Below are positions 25,257 to 33,811 of a stretch of DNA of 64,000 nucleotides, piece after piece (the first letter of the stretch is position 1; each line of letters begins with the position of its first letter). The notes under the pieces were generated by a model, which was not told the origin of the DNA, did no database searches, and saw only the letters and a list, made by a program, of their open reading frames with translations. The stretch is from Pseudomonadota bacterium (lineage in GTDB: Bacteria; Pseudomonadota; Gammaproteobacteria; Steroidobacterales; Steroidobacteraceae). The stretch is taken from the NCBI GenBank assembly GCA_023423935.1, contig JAFAEQ010000050.1, forward strand, positions 207,980-271,979. Reading direction: 5' to 3'. The position numbers and the translations under genes were made by a program.

Positions 25257-27912
25257 CCGCGACTCCTTCGACTTCCCGCTCGAGATCGCGCTCGTGAATT
25301 CGGCAGAAGGTGCTCAGATGGCACGTCGCACACTCCTGCGGCAACGGATCGACCTGCGCCTCGCCCGCGACGTACTGCTGTGCCAACCGCGTGAGCGAAA
25401 AACGCCACTGATGCATCAATGCTTCCCAATCGGCGGGATCGCCCAGATCGATGCGCATGCCCTTCGGATACTCGACGACACCGTCGCCGATCGGCGTGCC
25501 GTCGCTCCAACCGCGATACTCGACCGCGCCCGGTGCCAGCACGACATACGCAAGGCCGCGCAGCTGCTCCGCGTGCGCCAGTCCGTACAGCGGCAACTGT
25601 GGCCGCCGCGGTCTGCCGGGCAACAGATCGAACCAGTCACGTGGTTGATGCGAATCGCCGAGCTTGTAATCGATCAGCAACTGGCCGCCTGCCTCGAGCA
25701 GATCGATGCGGTCGGGCCGCAACGTCACCGACAGTCCGCCGATCTCATACTGTTCGGTGGCTTCCGCCAGTTGCACGCTGAACGGCGGACGTGCGCGCTC
25801 GACGGCGAGCAGGCGCATGATCTGACGCACGGCGCTTTCGATCTCCAACGCAGCAAGCCGCGCACGATGCGGCGAATCGGGCTGCAACTCCCTCAATGCG
25901 TGCCGCTCCGCGGAGGCGCGCACACTCGCTTCCAGCGCGACCTCTTCCGTCTGCAGCAATCCGTCCTGGGTCCTGAGGGCGCGCCAGATGTCTTCCAGAA
26001 CACGATGCAGGATCGCGCCACGATCGACGGGCTCCACGGCCAGACTCACCCGCGGCAACTGTCGCGCGACAAGTCGTACCTCGGCCTGCGCACGAAACGG
26101 ACAACGCGATTGCAATTCGATCGTACGTGCACCGCCGCGGGCGCCGCGCGATGGCAATGTCGGCGCACGATCGTCGCGGAGACTCTCGAGTACGGGACGC
26201 TGGAGAAAGATCGCATCGCTAAGCGCCATACGCAGCGGTTCGGCGCTTGCGATCTCGTCCAGCGCAAGACTCTTCAGAAGCGGACTGCGTGCGAGCTCCA
26301 CATCGCCGCTGCGCTCGGGCCAGCTCAGCACCAGCGTGTCGGCGCTATGCCGCCATCGCCTGAGCTGCGTCCTCGCGTGATCGAGCATCGAAGCGGCCGA
26401 GGCTTCGAGCACGCCGACTCGGCGCTGCAACTCCAGCGGAATCAGTGGATCGGGTTGTGGCGCGGCGGGCCAGCGCTCCGCTTCGAGCCCCATCACCCAG
26501 AGTGCATCGAACTGCATGCCTGCACTGGTCGCGGCATCGATCACCGTGATCGGCCCTTCGCCAGTTTCGGGCTCGAACTGCGTCTCTGCGAGCAGATCGC
26601 GCAACTGATGCAGCGCGCGGCGCAGCGACATGCGACCTGAGACCACATCCAGCGTGCCGAGCTGAGCGAGCGTGTCCTGAAATTTCGCGACCGTCTGATG
26701 CTCGACGCTGGTGAGCGTGCGCTCGCCTGGCCAGCCGATGTCCCGCAGCAGGGTGTGAAATCGCTGGGCCCATTCGCTCGCCAGCGCGCTGCCTGGCAGT
26801 CTGCGGATCTCGCTGCACAGCGAGCGGGCATGGAGTGCGAGCTGCTCACAGTTGCGAACGCTCGCCCATTGCTCGAGCTTGAACCAGTCCCAGCGCTCGC
26901 GTTGTTCTTCGCGCAGCTTCACGTCCGCCTGCGCTCTCAAGGTCTGCTCCGTTTGACCGCCGCGCAGAAAAGGCGATCGCAGCAGTCGACCTGCGAGCGT
27001 GCTCGGCGCTTGTCCCACGGCCATCTCGAGAATCATCAACGCCGCATCGACGAGCGGATAGGAGTCGAGCGGCGCAGGAGCTGCAATCACGAGCGGCAGT
27101 GAGATGCGCTCACCCTGCGTTCTGCGAGCCCCCGGCGCGAATGCATCCTCGAACACGCGACGCACCTGATCGCGGCGTTGCTGCAGATCCGCAATGATGA
27201 CGCCGATCGCCTGCTTGCCCTGCGCGACCTGATCGCGTGCCCATTGCGCAGCCAAAGCGAGCTCCGCATCGACATCCGGAGCCGCAACGACGCTCGTGGT
27301 TGCTTCGCGCGGATCCATCGCAATTTCCCGCAGCAGACCCGCCTGTGCCCAGCGCTGCGCAAGCCGGCTGAGCTCGGGCGTCAGCACGTCGAAGCCCGCG
27401 AAAGCGATCGGTTCGCGCGGAGTGAACCCTGTAGTCCAGGCCCAGTGCCCGAGCAGCGCCTCGTCGATGGCGTTGAGCGCTTCGCAGCGTTGCGCGAACT
27501 GCGTGCACCAGTCTAACAGCGCCTGCGCCTCCGGCGTCTCGTACGCGCGCAGATCTTCCAGTGGAATCAGGTATTCGTGCAGGCGTCGCCAGCTGCGCGC
27601 GGCCAGACGAGCGGCCGCGGAGGGATTCAGCAGATTTTGAGCCTCGGGACTCGAACCGACGATGCCTTCCCACAGTACGCGCGCCTGCGACGGCGTAAGG
27701 ACACGCCGCTGCGAGGTTGCGTGCGCCGTCGGACGATGATCGAGATGCTGCTGTCGCAACCACGCGGTCCAGGGCAAGGCGCGAGGGGTTGGCCACACCG
27801 TGAGTCCTCGCGCCTGAGCGTCACGCGCGAACGCCAGGCGCAACGAATGCGCGAGGCGACGGCTGGCGGTGAGGACGGTGACGCCGTGTTCTAGGAGCGA
27901 ATGGAGCTGCAA
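25246..27912 (-). CDS. AddB-like PD-(D/E)XK nuclease, probable DNA repair protein
   Basis: 888-residue partner of the helicase downstream. It resembles the proteobacterial family annotated as 'probable DNA repair protein'. The C-terminal nuclease has PDRIDLLEAGGQLLIDYKLG near residues 730-750. Cysteines in SRCPF (about 604) and CATCHLSTFC (about 862-871) fit the four-Cys iron-sulfur cluster that braces AddB nucleases. The only in-frame start is the TTG at 27912, which has no clear ribosome binding site because a repeat element lies directly upstream. Confidence 0.85.
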   Translation of the reverse strand: MQLHSLLEHGVTVLTASRRLAHSLRLAFARDAQARGLTVWPTPRALPWTAWLRQQHLDHRPTAHATSQRRVLTPSQARVLWEGIVGSSPEAQNLLNPSAAARLAARSWRRLHEYLIPLEDLRAYETPEAQALLDWCTQFAQRCEALNAIDEALLGHWAWTTGFTPREPIAFAGFDVLTPELSRLAQRWAQAGLLREIAMDPREATTSVVAAPDVDAELALAAQWARDQVAQGKQAIGVIIADLQQRRDQVRRVFEDAFAPGARRTQGERISLPLVIAAPAPLDSYPLVDAALMILEMAVGQAPSTLAGRLLRSPFLRGGQTEQTLRAQADVKLREEQRERWDWFKLEQWASVRNCEQLALHARSLCSEIRRLPGSALASEWAQRFHTLLRDIGWPGERTLTSVEHQTVAKFQDTLAQLGTLDVVSGRMSLRRALHQLRDLLAETQFEPETGEGPITVIDAATSAGMQFDALWVMGLEAERWPAAPQPDPLIPLELQRRVGVLEASAASMLDHARTQLRRWRHSADTLVLSWPERSGDVELARSPLLKSLALDEIASAEPLRMALSDAIFLQRPVLESLRDDRAPTLPSRGARGGARTIELQSRCPFRAQAEVRLVARQLPRVSLAVEPVDRGAILHRVLEDIWRALRTQDGLLQTEEVALEASVRASAERHALRELQPDSPHRARLAALEIESAVRQIMRLLAVERARPPFSVQLAEATEQYEIGGLSVTLRPDRIDLLEAGGQLLIDYKLGDSHQPRDWFDLLPGRPRRPQLPLYGLAHAEQLRGLAYVVLAPGAVEYRGWSDGTPIGDGVVEYPKGMRIDLGDPADWEALMHQWRFSLTRLAQQYVAGEAQVDPLPQECATCHLSTFCRIHERDLEREVEGVADDQ

Positions 27913-27985
27913 AGTGATGACAGTGATGGCGGTGATGGCAGTGATGAAGGTATCACCGCCGCTTCTGCCCTACATCACCGACATT
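27913..27985. repeat. Intergenic element D (GTGATG word) before the AddB-like gene
   Basis: The left part (27913-27948) repeats GTGATG every nine bases or so (AGTGATGACAGTGATGGCGG and on). The right part (27952-27985) has ATCACCGCC and ATCACCGACAT, a looser reverse complement. It spans the whole gap between the AddB-like and alaA genes. The same word recurs at 34711-34815. Confidence 0.65.
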
Positions 27986-29243
27986 ATTTGACGAGCTTCA
28001 GAGAGCTCGAGCGCGAGGCAGGCTCGGCACCCGCCGCATAGCTGTCGAGCAGCTCTTCCATGCGCCCGAACACATCGGCGAGCACTTCCGGCCGCGGCAG
28101 ATTGGTAATGCGGAAATGGGTCTTGTACGCCGCATTGAAGCTCGTACCCGGCGCGAGCAACACATGCTTGTGCTCGAGCAGGTCCATGGCGAACTGCTGG
28201 TCGACGAAGTCGGGCAGCACTCCTTCCTTGACGCCAATGAATGCGTAGATCGCGCCGCGTGGCGCTTGCACTTCGAGGTACTTGCTCTTGGCGACCCCTT
28301 CCAGAATCGCCCGCCGCGATTCGTAGAGACGCCCGCCAGGACGCGTCAGCTCGAGGATGCTCTGATAGCCGCCCAACGCGGTCTGCACGGCCCACTGTCC
28401 CGGCACGTTGCTGCACAGTCGCAGCGACGAGAGCTTGTCGAGTGCGTTCAGATATTCGCGTGCGGGCTCGATCTCGCCGGAGAACACTGCCCAGCCCACG
28501 CGATAGCCGCAGGCACGGTAGACCTTCGACAAGCCCGACAGCGTGGCGCACAGCGTGCCGTGCACGAGCGTCGCCATCGGCACGAACTCCGCGCCGTCGT
28601 ACAGGATCTGGTCATAGATCTCGTCGTTGAACACGACCAGATGATGCTTCTCGGCGATGCGTGCGATGGCTTCCAGCGTTGCGCGCGAGTACACGGCGCC
28701 GGTGGGATTGTTCGGATTGATCACGACGATGGCGCGCGTCCGGCTCGTGATCAACGCCTCGATCTCTTCCGGGCGCGGCTCAAAACCGTTCTCTGGCCGA
28801 CACGGGTAGTGCACGGCACGACCGCGATTCAAGGTCACGGCCGCCGTCCAGAGCGGATAGTCGGGTGTTGGCACGAGCACTTCATCGTCCGTGGAGAGCA
28901 GCGCGCGCAGCACCAGGTCGATGAGCTCGCTCACGCCGTTGCCCATGTAGACCTCTTCGGCCGTCACCCCGCGCACGCCCCGGCTCTGCTGCTGCATCAC
29001 CACGGCTTCGCGCGCCGGGAAAATTCCCTTCTGATGACAGTAAGCCTCGCTCGCACGCATGTTTTCGATCATCGCGAGCCGCATCGTCTCCGGCGTCCGG
29101 AAACCAAACACACCGGGATTGCCGATGTTCAGCGGAATGATGTCGTGCCCCATCCGCTCCATTTCATTGGCCCGCCGCGCCAGATCGCCGCGAATTTCAT
29201 ACCGGACGTTGGTGAGGCTGGAGCTGGGACGAATGGTGCGCAT
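27984..29243 (-). CDS. alaA: Alanine aminotransferase (AlaA/AlaT type)
   Basis: PLP-dependent class I aminotransferase of 419 residues that should make alanine from pyruvate and glutamate. It closely follows E. coli AlaA: LNIGNP near 38, GNGVSELI, PTPDYPLWTAAV, INPNNPTGAVYS (175-186) and PLP lysine Lys240 in LSGLSKVYRA. The ATG at 29243 lacks a clear ribosome binding site. Flanked by repeat elements on both sides. A different substrate cannot be excluded. Confidence 0.87.
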   Translation of the reverse strand: MRTIRPSSSLTNVRYEIRGDLARRANEMERMGHDIIPLNIGNPGVFGFRTPETMRLAMIENMRASEAYCHQKGIFPAREAVVMQQQSRGVRGVTAEEVYMGNGVSELIDLVLRALLSTDDEVLVPTPDYPLWTAAVTLNRGRAVHYPCRPENGFEPRPEEIEALITSRTRAIVVINPNNPTGAVYSRATLEAIARIAEKHHLVVFNDEIYDQILYDGAEFVPMATLVHGTLCATLSGLSKVYRACGYRVGWAVFSGEIEPAREYLNALDKLSSLRLCSNVPGQWAVQTALGGYQSILELTRPGGRLYESRRAILEGVAKSKYLEVQAPRGAIYAFIGVKEGVLPDFVDQQFAMDLLEHKHVLLAPGTSFNAAYKTHFRITNLPRPEVLADVFGRMEELLDSYAAGAEPASRSSSLKLVK

Positions 29244-29261
29244 GAGAGATAAGGTCGTGAG

Positions 29262-29402
29262 TCAGCTAGCTACTAGCAGCTAGCCAGAAGATAACAGAAT
29301 CCGCTCCGCCGCCGCCCCGTACAGCTGTCGTCTGTGCTACGAATCACAGTCTCCCTACACGCATCTGGCTAGCAGACTAGTGCCTAGCAGCTAGTAGCTG
29401 GT
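29262..29402. repeat. Intergenic element E (CTAGCTA word)
   Basis: The left arm (29262-29288) has CAGCTAGCTACTAGCAGCTA then GCCAGA. The right arm (29364-29401) begins TCTGGCTAGC and ends CTAGCAGCTAGTAGCTGG. The arm tips are exact reverse complements (GCTAGCCAGA at 29279-29288 against TCTGGCTAGC at 29364-29373). The spacer is about 75 bases. It fills the gap between the racemase-family gene and alaA. Confidence 0.8.
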
Positions 29403-29403
29403 T

Positions 29404-30150
29404 TCAATGCTCCATCAGCAGCGATCCAAACCCATCGATCCTGTCTTCGATGCCGGCGCCGCGCAGGGCCTGCCAGTAGGTGCAGGTGTTCACCGCGAGG
29501 ACGGGTTTGCCGAGCCAGCGTTCTGCTTCGGCGGCAACGCGGGCAAACGCCAGGTTGGTCCCGACCTGCAGGATGAGCTCGACGCTGGGGTCATCCACTT
29601 CGCGGACCGCGCGTCGCAATCGTTCGGGGGATTCGTGCGCCATCAGCAGCGGGCTGTTGCTCTTGAGTCCCAGGAGATTCACGACCTCGAAACCGCTGTC
29701 CGTGAAGGCGCGACGCACCTGCGCATCACCCGACGGCATGTAGGGCGTGATGAGTGCGATCCGACGGATCCCGCCGTACCGCTGGATCGCCGCCTGACAG
29801 GCCTGGCTGCCGAGCACGACTTTCACGTGAGCACGCGACTCCAGGTGTGTCTGCAATGCATTCGCATCGAGTGTGCCTTCCCAGAATGTCTCGGCTGTCA
29901 TGGCCATGATGACCGTCGAGGGCGCGCACGCCATGACCGTGTCGACGGCGGCTTCAACCGAGTTGCGCACGTCGCTCATCATGCGGGCGAACTCTTCCTC
30001 CGTCCCGACGGGCGTGTCTGGGATGACGACGCGGGTGAGCTGGTTCGTCACGCCAGGTGGACGCATGGCATCGAACTCCGGCTGCACGACGGTGTTGGTA
30101 GCAGGCGTGATCGCGCCGATTTTCAATCGCGAGGCCAGGGCATCGGGCAT
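29404..30150 (-). CDS. Maleate isomerase / arylmalonate decarboxylase family protein
   Basis: 248-residue member of the Asp/Glu racemase superfamily, in the branch with maleate cis-trans isomerase and arylmalonate decarboxylase. It has GAITPATNTVV at the N-terminus and VNTCTYWQALR near the C-terminus with a likely active-site Cys. The region expected to hold the first cysteine of two-Cys isomerases reads MAMTAETFWEG, with no Cys, which is closer to the one-cysteine decarboxylase pattern. The substrate is unknown. Neighbours (alaA, etfBA) do not settle the role. Confidence 0.75.
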   Translation of the reverse strand: MPDALASRLKIGAITPATNTVVQPEFDAMRPPGVTNQLTRVVIPDTPVGTEEEFARMMSDVRNSVEAAVDTVMACAPSTVIMAMTAETFWEGTLDANALQTHLESRAHVKVVLGSQACQAAIQRYGGIRRIALITPYMPSGDAQVRRAFTDSGFEVVNLLGLKSNSPLLMAHESPERLRRAVREVDDPSVELILQVGTNLAFARVAAEAERWLGKPVLAVNTCTYWQALRGAGIEDRIDGFGSLLMEH

Positions 30151-30178
30151 GGGAAGGGCTCAGGGATCTTGTTCGGGA

Positions 30179-30203
30179 GGCGCGAGTTTAACGGGCTCGC
30201 GCC
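30179..30203. other. Perfect inverted repeat in the divergent gap before etfB
   Basis: GGCGCGAG (30179-30186) and CTCGCGCC (30196-30203) form an 8-base-pair stem with a 9-base loop. It lies between the divergent racemase-family gene and etfB. It could be an operator or an RNA hairpin in the racemase-gene leader. Confidence 0.4.
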
Positions 30204-30284
30204 GCCGCGTCCGCGATCGCATGAGCACATTCCGGAGGTCGGAATTGCTCGGCAGATCAATGGCTAATCCCATGATCTTGCGGT

Positions 30285-30313
30285 TTGACTCCTTCCCGGG
30301 CTTGCAGTAGCGT
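30285..30313 (+). promoter_or_regulatory. Possible etfB promoter
   Basis: TTGACT at 30285-30290, a 17-base spacer and a weak TAGCGT at 30308-30313. The -35 is good and the -10 poor. The start site would be about 55 bases before etfB. Confidence 0.35.
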
Positions 30314-30374
30314 CCCCGCCCCCTGCCCGGCCGAAGCCGTCCGGGCGACGCAGTCATCGTTCTTGGAGCACTGT

Positions 30375-31127
30375 GTGAGCAAGATTTTGGTCGGACTCAA
30401 GCGCGTCGTGGATTACAACGTGCGCGTACGTGTGAAGCCCGATGGTTCGGGCATCGTCACGGAAGGCGTGAAGATGAGCATCAATCCGTTCGACGAGATT
30501 GCGCTCGAAGAAGCCTTGCGCATCCGCGAAAAAGGCGGCGCGACGGAAGTAATCGTTGCGAGCATCGGACCTGCCGACACGCAGCAGCAACTGCGCACCG
30601 GGCTCGCCATGGGCGCAGATCGCGCGATCCTCGTGCAGGCCGACGGGCCGCTCGAGCCGCTGGCCGCTGCGAAAGTGTTCCTGAAGCTGATCGAGAAGGA
30701 ATCGCCTCAGATCGTGCTTCTGGGCAAGCAGGGCATCGATGACGACAACAATCAGACCGGTCAGATGCTCGCCGCACTCTGGAACCGCCCGCAGGCCACT
30801 TTCGCATCGAAAGTCGAGCTCAACGGCAATACGGCACGCGTCACGCGGGAGGTCGATGCGGGCCTCGAGACGCTCGAGATCGATCTGCCCGCCGTGATCA
30901 CGACCGATCTGCGCTTGAACGAACCGCGCTACGTGAAGCTTCCGGAGATCATGAAGGCGAAGAAAAAGCCGCTCGAGACGCTCAATCTCGCAGAGCTCGG
31001 CGTCGACACGACACCGCAGTTCCGCACGGTCAAGTACGAGCCGCCTGCGGGACGCACCAAGGGCGTGATGGTGAAAGATGTGAATGAGCTGGTCGCAGCG
31101 CTGCGCCAGAAAGGGCTGATCCAATGA
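30375..31127 (+). CDS. etfB: Electron transfer flavoprotein beta subunit
   Basis: Small ETF subunit; with EtfA and FAD it passes electrons from acyl-CoA and other dehydrogenases to ETF-quinone oxidoreductase. The GTG at 30375 (GGAG six bases upstream) gives 250 residues beginning MSKILVGLKRVVDYNVRVRV. KMSINPFDEIALEEALRI and VLLGKQGIDDDNNQTGQ are typical. Longer upstream starts lack family similarity. It overlaps etfA as ATGA. Confidence 0.96.
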   Translation: MSKILVGLKRVVDYNVRVRVKPDGSGIVTEGVKMSINPFDEIALEEALRIREKGGATEVIVASIGPADTQQQLRTGLAMGADRAILVQADGPLEPLAAAKVFLKLIEKESPQIVLLGKQGIDDDNNQTGQMLAALWNRPQATFASKVELNGNTARVTREVDAGLETLEIDLPAVITTDLRLNEPRYVKLPEIMKAKKKPLETLNLAELGVDTTPQFRTVKYEPPAGRTKGVMVKDVNELVAALRQKGLIQ

Positions 31128-32059
31128 GCAGAGTTCTGATCGTTGCCGAACATGCGAACGGCAAGCTCAATCCGGCCACTGCCAAATGCGTCTCGTGCGC
31201 AACTGCCGTGGGCGGGGACATCGACATCCTCGTGCTGGCGGCGAACGCCTCTGACGTCGCGAGCCAAGCCGCCGCGCTGCAAGGCGTGAAGAAGGTGCTG
31301 ACGCTGGAGAATCCGGCAAACGCAGAACCCATTGCGGCCGCACTTGCGCCGCAAGTTGCCAGCGTTGCAGCCGATTACACGCACGTATTCGGCCCCTCCA
31401 CCACTTTCGGCAAGGATCTGATGCCGCGCGTCGCGGCGCTGCTGGGCGTCGGTCAGTTGAGCGACATCATGGCGGTGGAATCGCCCTATCGTTTCCGTCG
31501 GCCGATTTATGCGGGCAACGCGATCGTCACGGTGGAAGCTGCGCCGGACAAGAAAGTCGTGGCGACAGTGCGCGTCGCTTCGTTCCAGCCCGCCGCGACC
31601 GGAGGCAACGCATCGATCGAATCGATCTCGAGCAGTGCCGAGCTGCCGGCACATACGCGCTTCGTCGAACGCTCCGCTGCAACAACCGGCCGTCCGGATC
31701 TGCAAACCGCCTCGCGCGTCGTCTCCGGCGGGCGAGCCATCGGGAGCGCCGATGGTTTCAAGATCATCTACAGCCTCGCCGACAAGCTGGGTGCCGCTGT
31801 CGGCGCCTCGCGCGCCGCCGTGGACGCGGGCTATGCAGCGAACGATCTGCAGGTCGGTCAGACAGGCAAGATCATCGCCCCCGAGCTCTACATCGCCGTC
31901 GGCATCTCAGGCGCGATCCAGCATCTCACCGGCATCAAGGACGCCCGAACGATCGTCGCCATCAACAAAGATCCCGAAGCCCCGATCTTCGAAGTCGCCG
32001 ACATCGGCCTGGTCGGCGATTTGTTCACGATCCTGCCGGAGCTGGAAAAAGCGCTCTGA
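31124..32059 (+). CDS. etfA: Electron transfer flavoprotein alpha subunit
   Basis: 311-residue FAD-binding subunit. The N-terminal half starts MSRVLIVAEH. The C-terminal FAD domain contains VSGGRAIGSADGF, VGQTGKIIAPELYIAVGISG and AINKDPEAPIFEVADIGLVG, the standard ETF-alpha signature. No ETF dehydrogenase or acyl-CoA dehydrogenase is adjacent. Confidence 0.97.
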   Translation: MSRVLIVAEHANGKLNPATAKCVSCATAVGGDIDILVLAANASDVASQAAALQGVKKVLTLENPANAEPIAAALAPQVASVAADYTHVFGPSTTFGKDLMPRVAALLGVGQLSDIMAVESPYRFRRPIYAGNAIVTVEAAPDKKVVATVRVASFQPAATGGNASIESISSSAELPAHTRFVERSAATTGRPDLQTASRVVSGGRAIGSADGFKIIYSLADKLGAAVGASRAAVDAGYAANDLQVGQTGKIIAPELYIAVGISGAIQHLTGIKDARTIVAINKDPEAPIFEVADIGLVGDLFTILPELEKAL

Positions 32060-32060
32060 G

Positions 32061-32258
32061 CGCAATTGACAATTGATAATGGACAATTGACAACGAAGGC
32101 ACCGAGGCGGACGAAGTATCTTCGTTGTCGATGCTTTGAATGCCGAGTCAGTAGAAGGACATCGAAGTCGCGCCCTGACTTGTCCATTGTTAGTTAAGGT
32201 CGCGATCCGCCCTCTGCCTCTTCGTTGTCCATTGTCAATTGTCCATTGTTAATTGCTG
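32061..32258. repeat. Intergenic element F (GACAATTG word), long inverted repeat between convergent genes
   Basis: The left arm (32061-32110) reads GCAATTGACAATTGATAATG, then GACAATTGACAACGAAGGCA and on. The reverse complement of the right arm (32207-32258) reads GCAATTAACAATGGACAATT, then GACAATGGACAACGAAGAGG. The arms are about 50 bases each and pair well. ACGAAG-TAT-CTTCGT at 32111-32125 is a further small hairpin inside. The element occupies the entire gap between the etfA stop and the peroxiredoxin stop, so it could terminate transcription from both sides. Confidence 0.85.
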
Positions 32259-32260
32259 CC

Positions 32261-32743
32261 TCAGCTCAGCTGAGACAGCACGTACTCCGCGCTCGACACC
32301 TTGAACTCACCTTTGGCTTCGATGTTCACGTTGCGGACGATGCCGTTGTCGATGACGAGTGCGAAGCGCTGGCCGCGCGTGCCCATCCCGAAGCCTGAGG
32401 CATCGAAGTCGAGGCCGAGGGCCCTGGTGTATTCGGCGTTGCCGTCCGCGAGCATGTCGACTTTGCCTTCGACATTCTGAGCCTTGCCCCAGGCCTTCAT
32501 CACGAACGCATCGTTCACCGCGATGCACGCGATCTTATCGACGCCTTTGCTTTTCAGTGCCGAAGCCTGTTCGACGAATCCCGGCAGATGTTTGGCATCG
32601 CACGTCGGCGTGAACGCGCCCGGAACCGAGAACAACACCACCTTGCCCTGAAAGTAATCATCCGCACTCACCTTCTGCGGTCCGTTCGCCGTGGCAAGCG
32701 TGAGCGTTCCGGAAGGCATCTTGTCGCCGACTTTGATGGTCAT
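32261..32743 (-). CDS. Prx5-type peroxiredoxin
   Basis: 160-residue thiol peroxidase that reduces hydroperoxides. PGAFTPTCDAKHLPGF carries the peroxidatic Cys48 (PxxxTxxC motif), and a second cysteine is Cys73 in DKIACIAVND. The C-terminal FGMGTRGQRFALVIDNG is typical of the redoxin/Prx5 group. The likely reductant is glutaredoxin/glutathione or thioredoxin; the sequence does not tell which. Confidence 0.92.
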   Translation of the reverse strand: MTIKVGDKMPSGTLTLATANGPQKVSADDYFQGKVVLFSVPGAFTPTCDAKHLPGFVEQASALKSKGVDKIACIAVNDAFVMKAWGKAQNVEGKVDMLADGNAEYTRALGLDFDASGFGMGTRGQRFALVIDNGIVRNVNIEAKGEFKVSSAEYVLSQLS

Positions 32744-32783
32744 GGTTGTTTCCTTAGGGTTGTTCGGGAGGAAGAGTCGAGCA

Positions 32784-32975
32784 CTCCACGGGGAACGCGG
32801 GGCTCACCGGGGCCGAGGCGCCGAAGGATGAGCTAAATCACCAGGCCCGGCCAGTCGTGTCCATACGAGCAGGCGCGGTTGGTACGCCCAAAAGAAAATC
32901 GGATCCCCACTCGCGCAGAGATCCGATCCTCGTTGACCGATTCTCCCCGTGGACCCCGTGTCCCCCGTGGAGATT
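32784..32975. repeat. Intergenic element G (CACGGGG word)
   Basis: Left arm 32784-32812: CTCCACGGGGAACGCGGGGC and on. Right arm 32944-32975, reverse complement: AATCTCCACGGGGGACACGG and on. Same word as elements A and B. The spacer of about 130 bases shows no gene. It fills the gap between the peroxiredoxin gene and the upstream GntR gene. Confidence 0.8.
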
Positions 32976-32988
32976 CTCCTTCTGGTGC

Positions 32989-33624
32989 TTACAGCAACCG
33001 CAACGCGCCGCGAGCACCCAGGATGTGCGAGCGCATCAATGCTGCGGCCCAGTCGGGGTCGCGGGCTTCGAGGGCGCGGACGATCTCGAGATGGTGCGAG
33101 GCGCTGCGGATGAGGTCTTCGTCCTGGTAGGTGGCGAAGGTCTTCATCATGAGCTGGGCTTCGATGAGCGAGGACAAGGCATTCGCGAGACGGGAGCTGC
33201 CGGAGCATTCCTGGATGCGGCGATGGAACTGGCTATTCAATTCGCCGATGCGCTCCAGATAGCCTTCGCGCTTGCTCAGCGTTTCGTGGTACTGGTCCTC
33301 GGCGAGCTGTCGCAGTTCGGCGATACCTTCCGCGGTCATGCGACGTGCGGCGCGGGCGGCGCCATACGATTCCAGCAACGCACGCAACTCGAACACGTCA
33401 TCGCGATCTTCGCTGGTCCATTCGGTGACGATGGCGCCCTGGTGCGGGATGAATTCCAGGAGCCCTTCGGCATGCAACTTACGGAGTGCTTCTCGGACAG
33501 GCGTTCGGCTGACACCGGCGGCAGCGGCAACTTCCTGCTCGGTGATGCGCGAAGAGGCGGGATAGACACCGCGTACGATGCGCTCACGCACCGTTTGATA
33601 GGCCTTATCCACTGCTTTAGCCAT
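32989..33624 (-). CDS. GntR-family (FadR/FCD subgroup) transcriptional regulator
   Basis: 211 residues from the ATG at 33624, which has AGAGG six bases upstream. The N-terminal winged helix contains ITEQEVAAAAGVSRTPVREALRKLHAEGLL. The C-terminal all-helical FCD ligand domain contains FELRALLESYGA, FHRRIQECSGS and HHLEIVRALEARD. Such regulators usually respond to organic acids. Neighbouring HMG-CoA lyase suggests, but does not show, a link to leucine or acyl-CoA catabolism. Confidence 0.9.
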   Translation of the reverse strand: MAKAVDKAYQTVRERIVRGVYPASSRITEQEVAAAAGVSRTPVREALRKLHAEGLLEFIPHQGAIVTEWTSEDRDDVFELRALLESYGAARAARRMTAEGIAELRQLAEDQYHETLSKREGYLERIGELNSQFHRRIQECSGSSRLANALSSLIEAQLMMKTFATYQDEDLIRSASHHLEIVRALEARDPDWAAALMRSHILGARGALRLL

Positions 33625-33676
33625 GGGAATCCTCTGCAAAATCTCGAGAGAGCTCTGACGAGCCCGATGGGTCAGT

Positions 33677-33682
33677 GTATAC
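33677..33682. promoter_or_regulatory. GTATAC palindrome upstream of the GntR gene
   Basis: GTGTATACGC at 33675-33684, about 53 bases before the GntR start. FadR-subgroup repressors often bind short palindromes with a GTATAC-like core, so this could be a self-control site. Only six bases are strictly palindromic, so the support is weak. Confidence 0.25.
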
Positions 33683-33786
33683 GCGCCGAATACCGCGTCG
33701 GTAGCGCTGCACACAAGCAAAGCCGTGTGTCACCCATCCGAGGGTAGTGGTGCTTGGATCCCCCGACGCAGAACGGACGAGATATT

Positions 33787-33800
33787 CTAATCGAGATTAG
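33787..33800. other. 14-base perfect palindrome between the GntR and mvaB genes
   Basis: CTAATCGAGATTAG read as CTAATC-GA-GATTAG, 12 bases after the mvaB stop on the minus strand. Possibly a weak terminator stem or an operator; there is no T run. Confidence 0.3.
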
Positions 33801-33811
33801 CGGGATAAGTC

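Noticed and set aside
22383..26640. Long plus-strand frames across the AddA- and AddB-like genes
   Set aside because: Shadows; the minus-strand products carry helicase and nuclease motifs in order.
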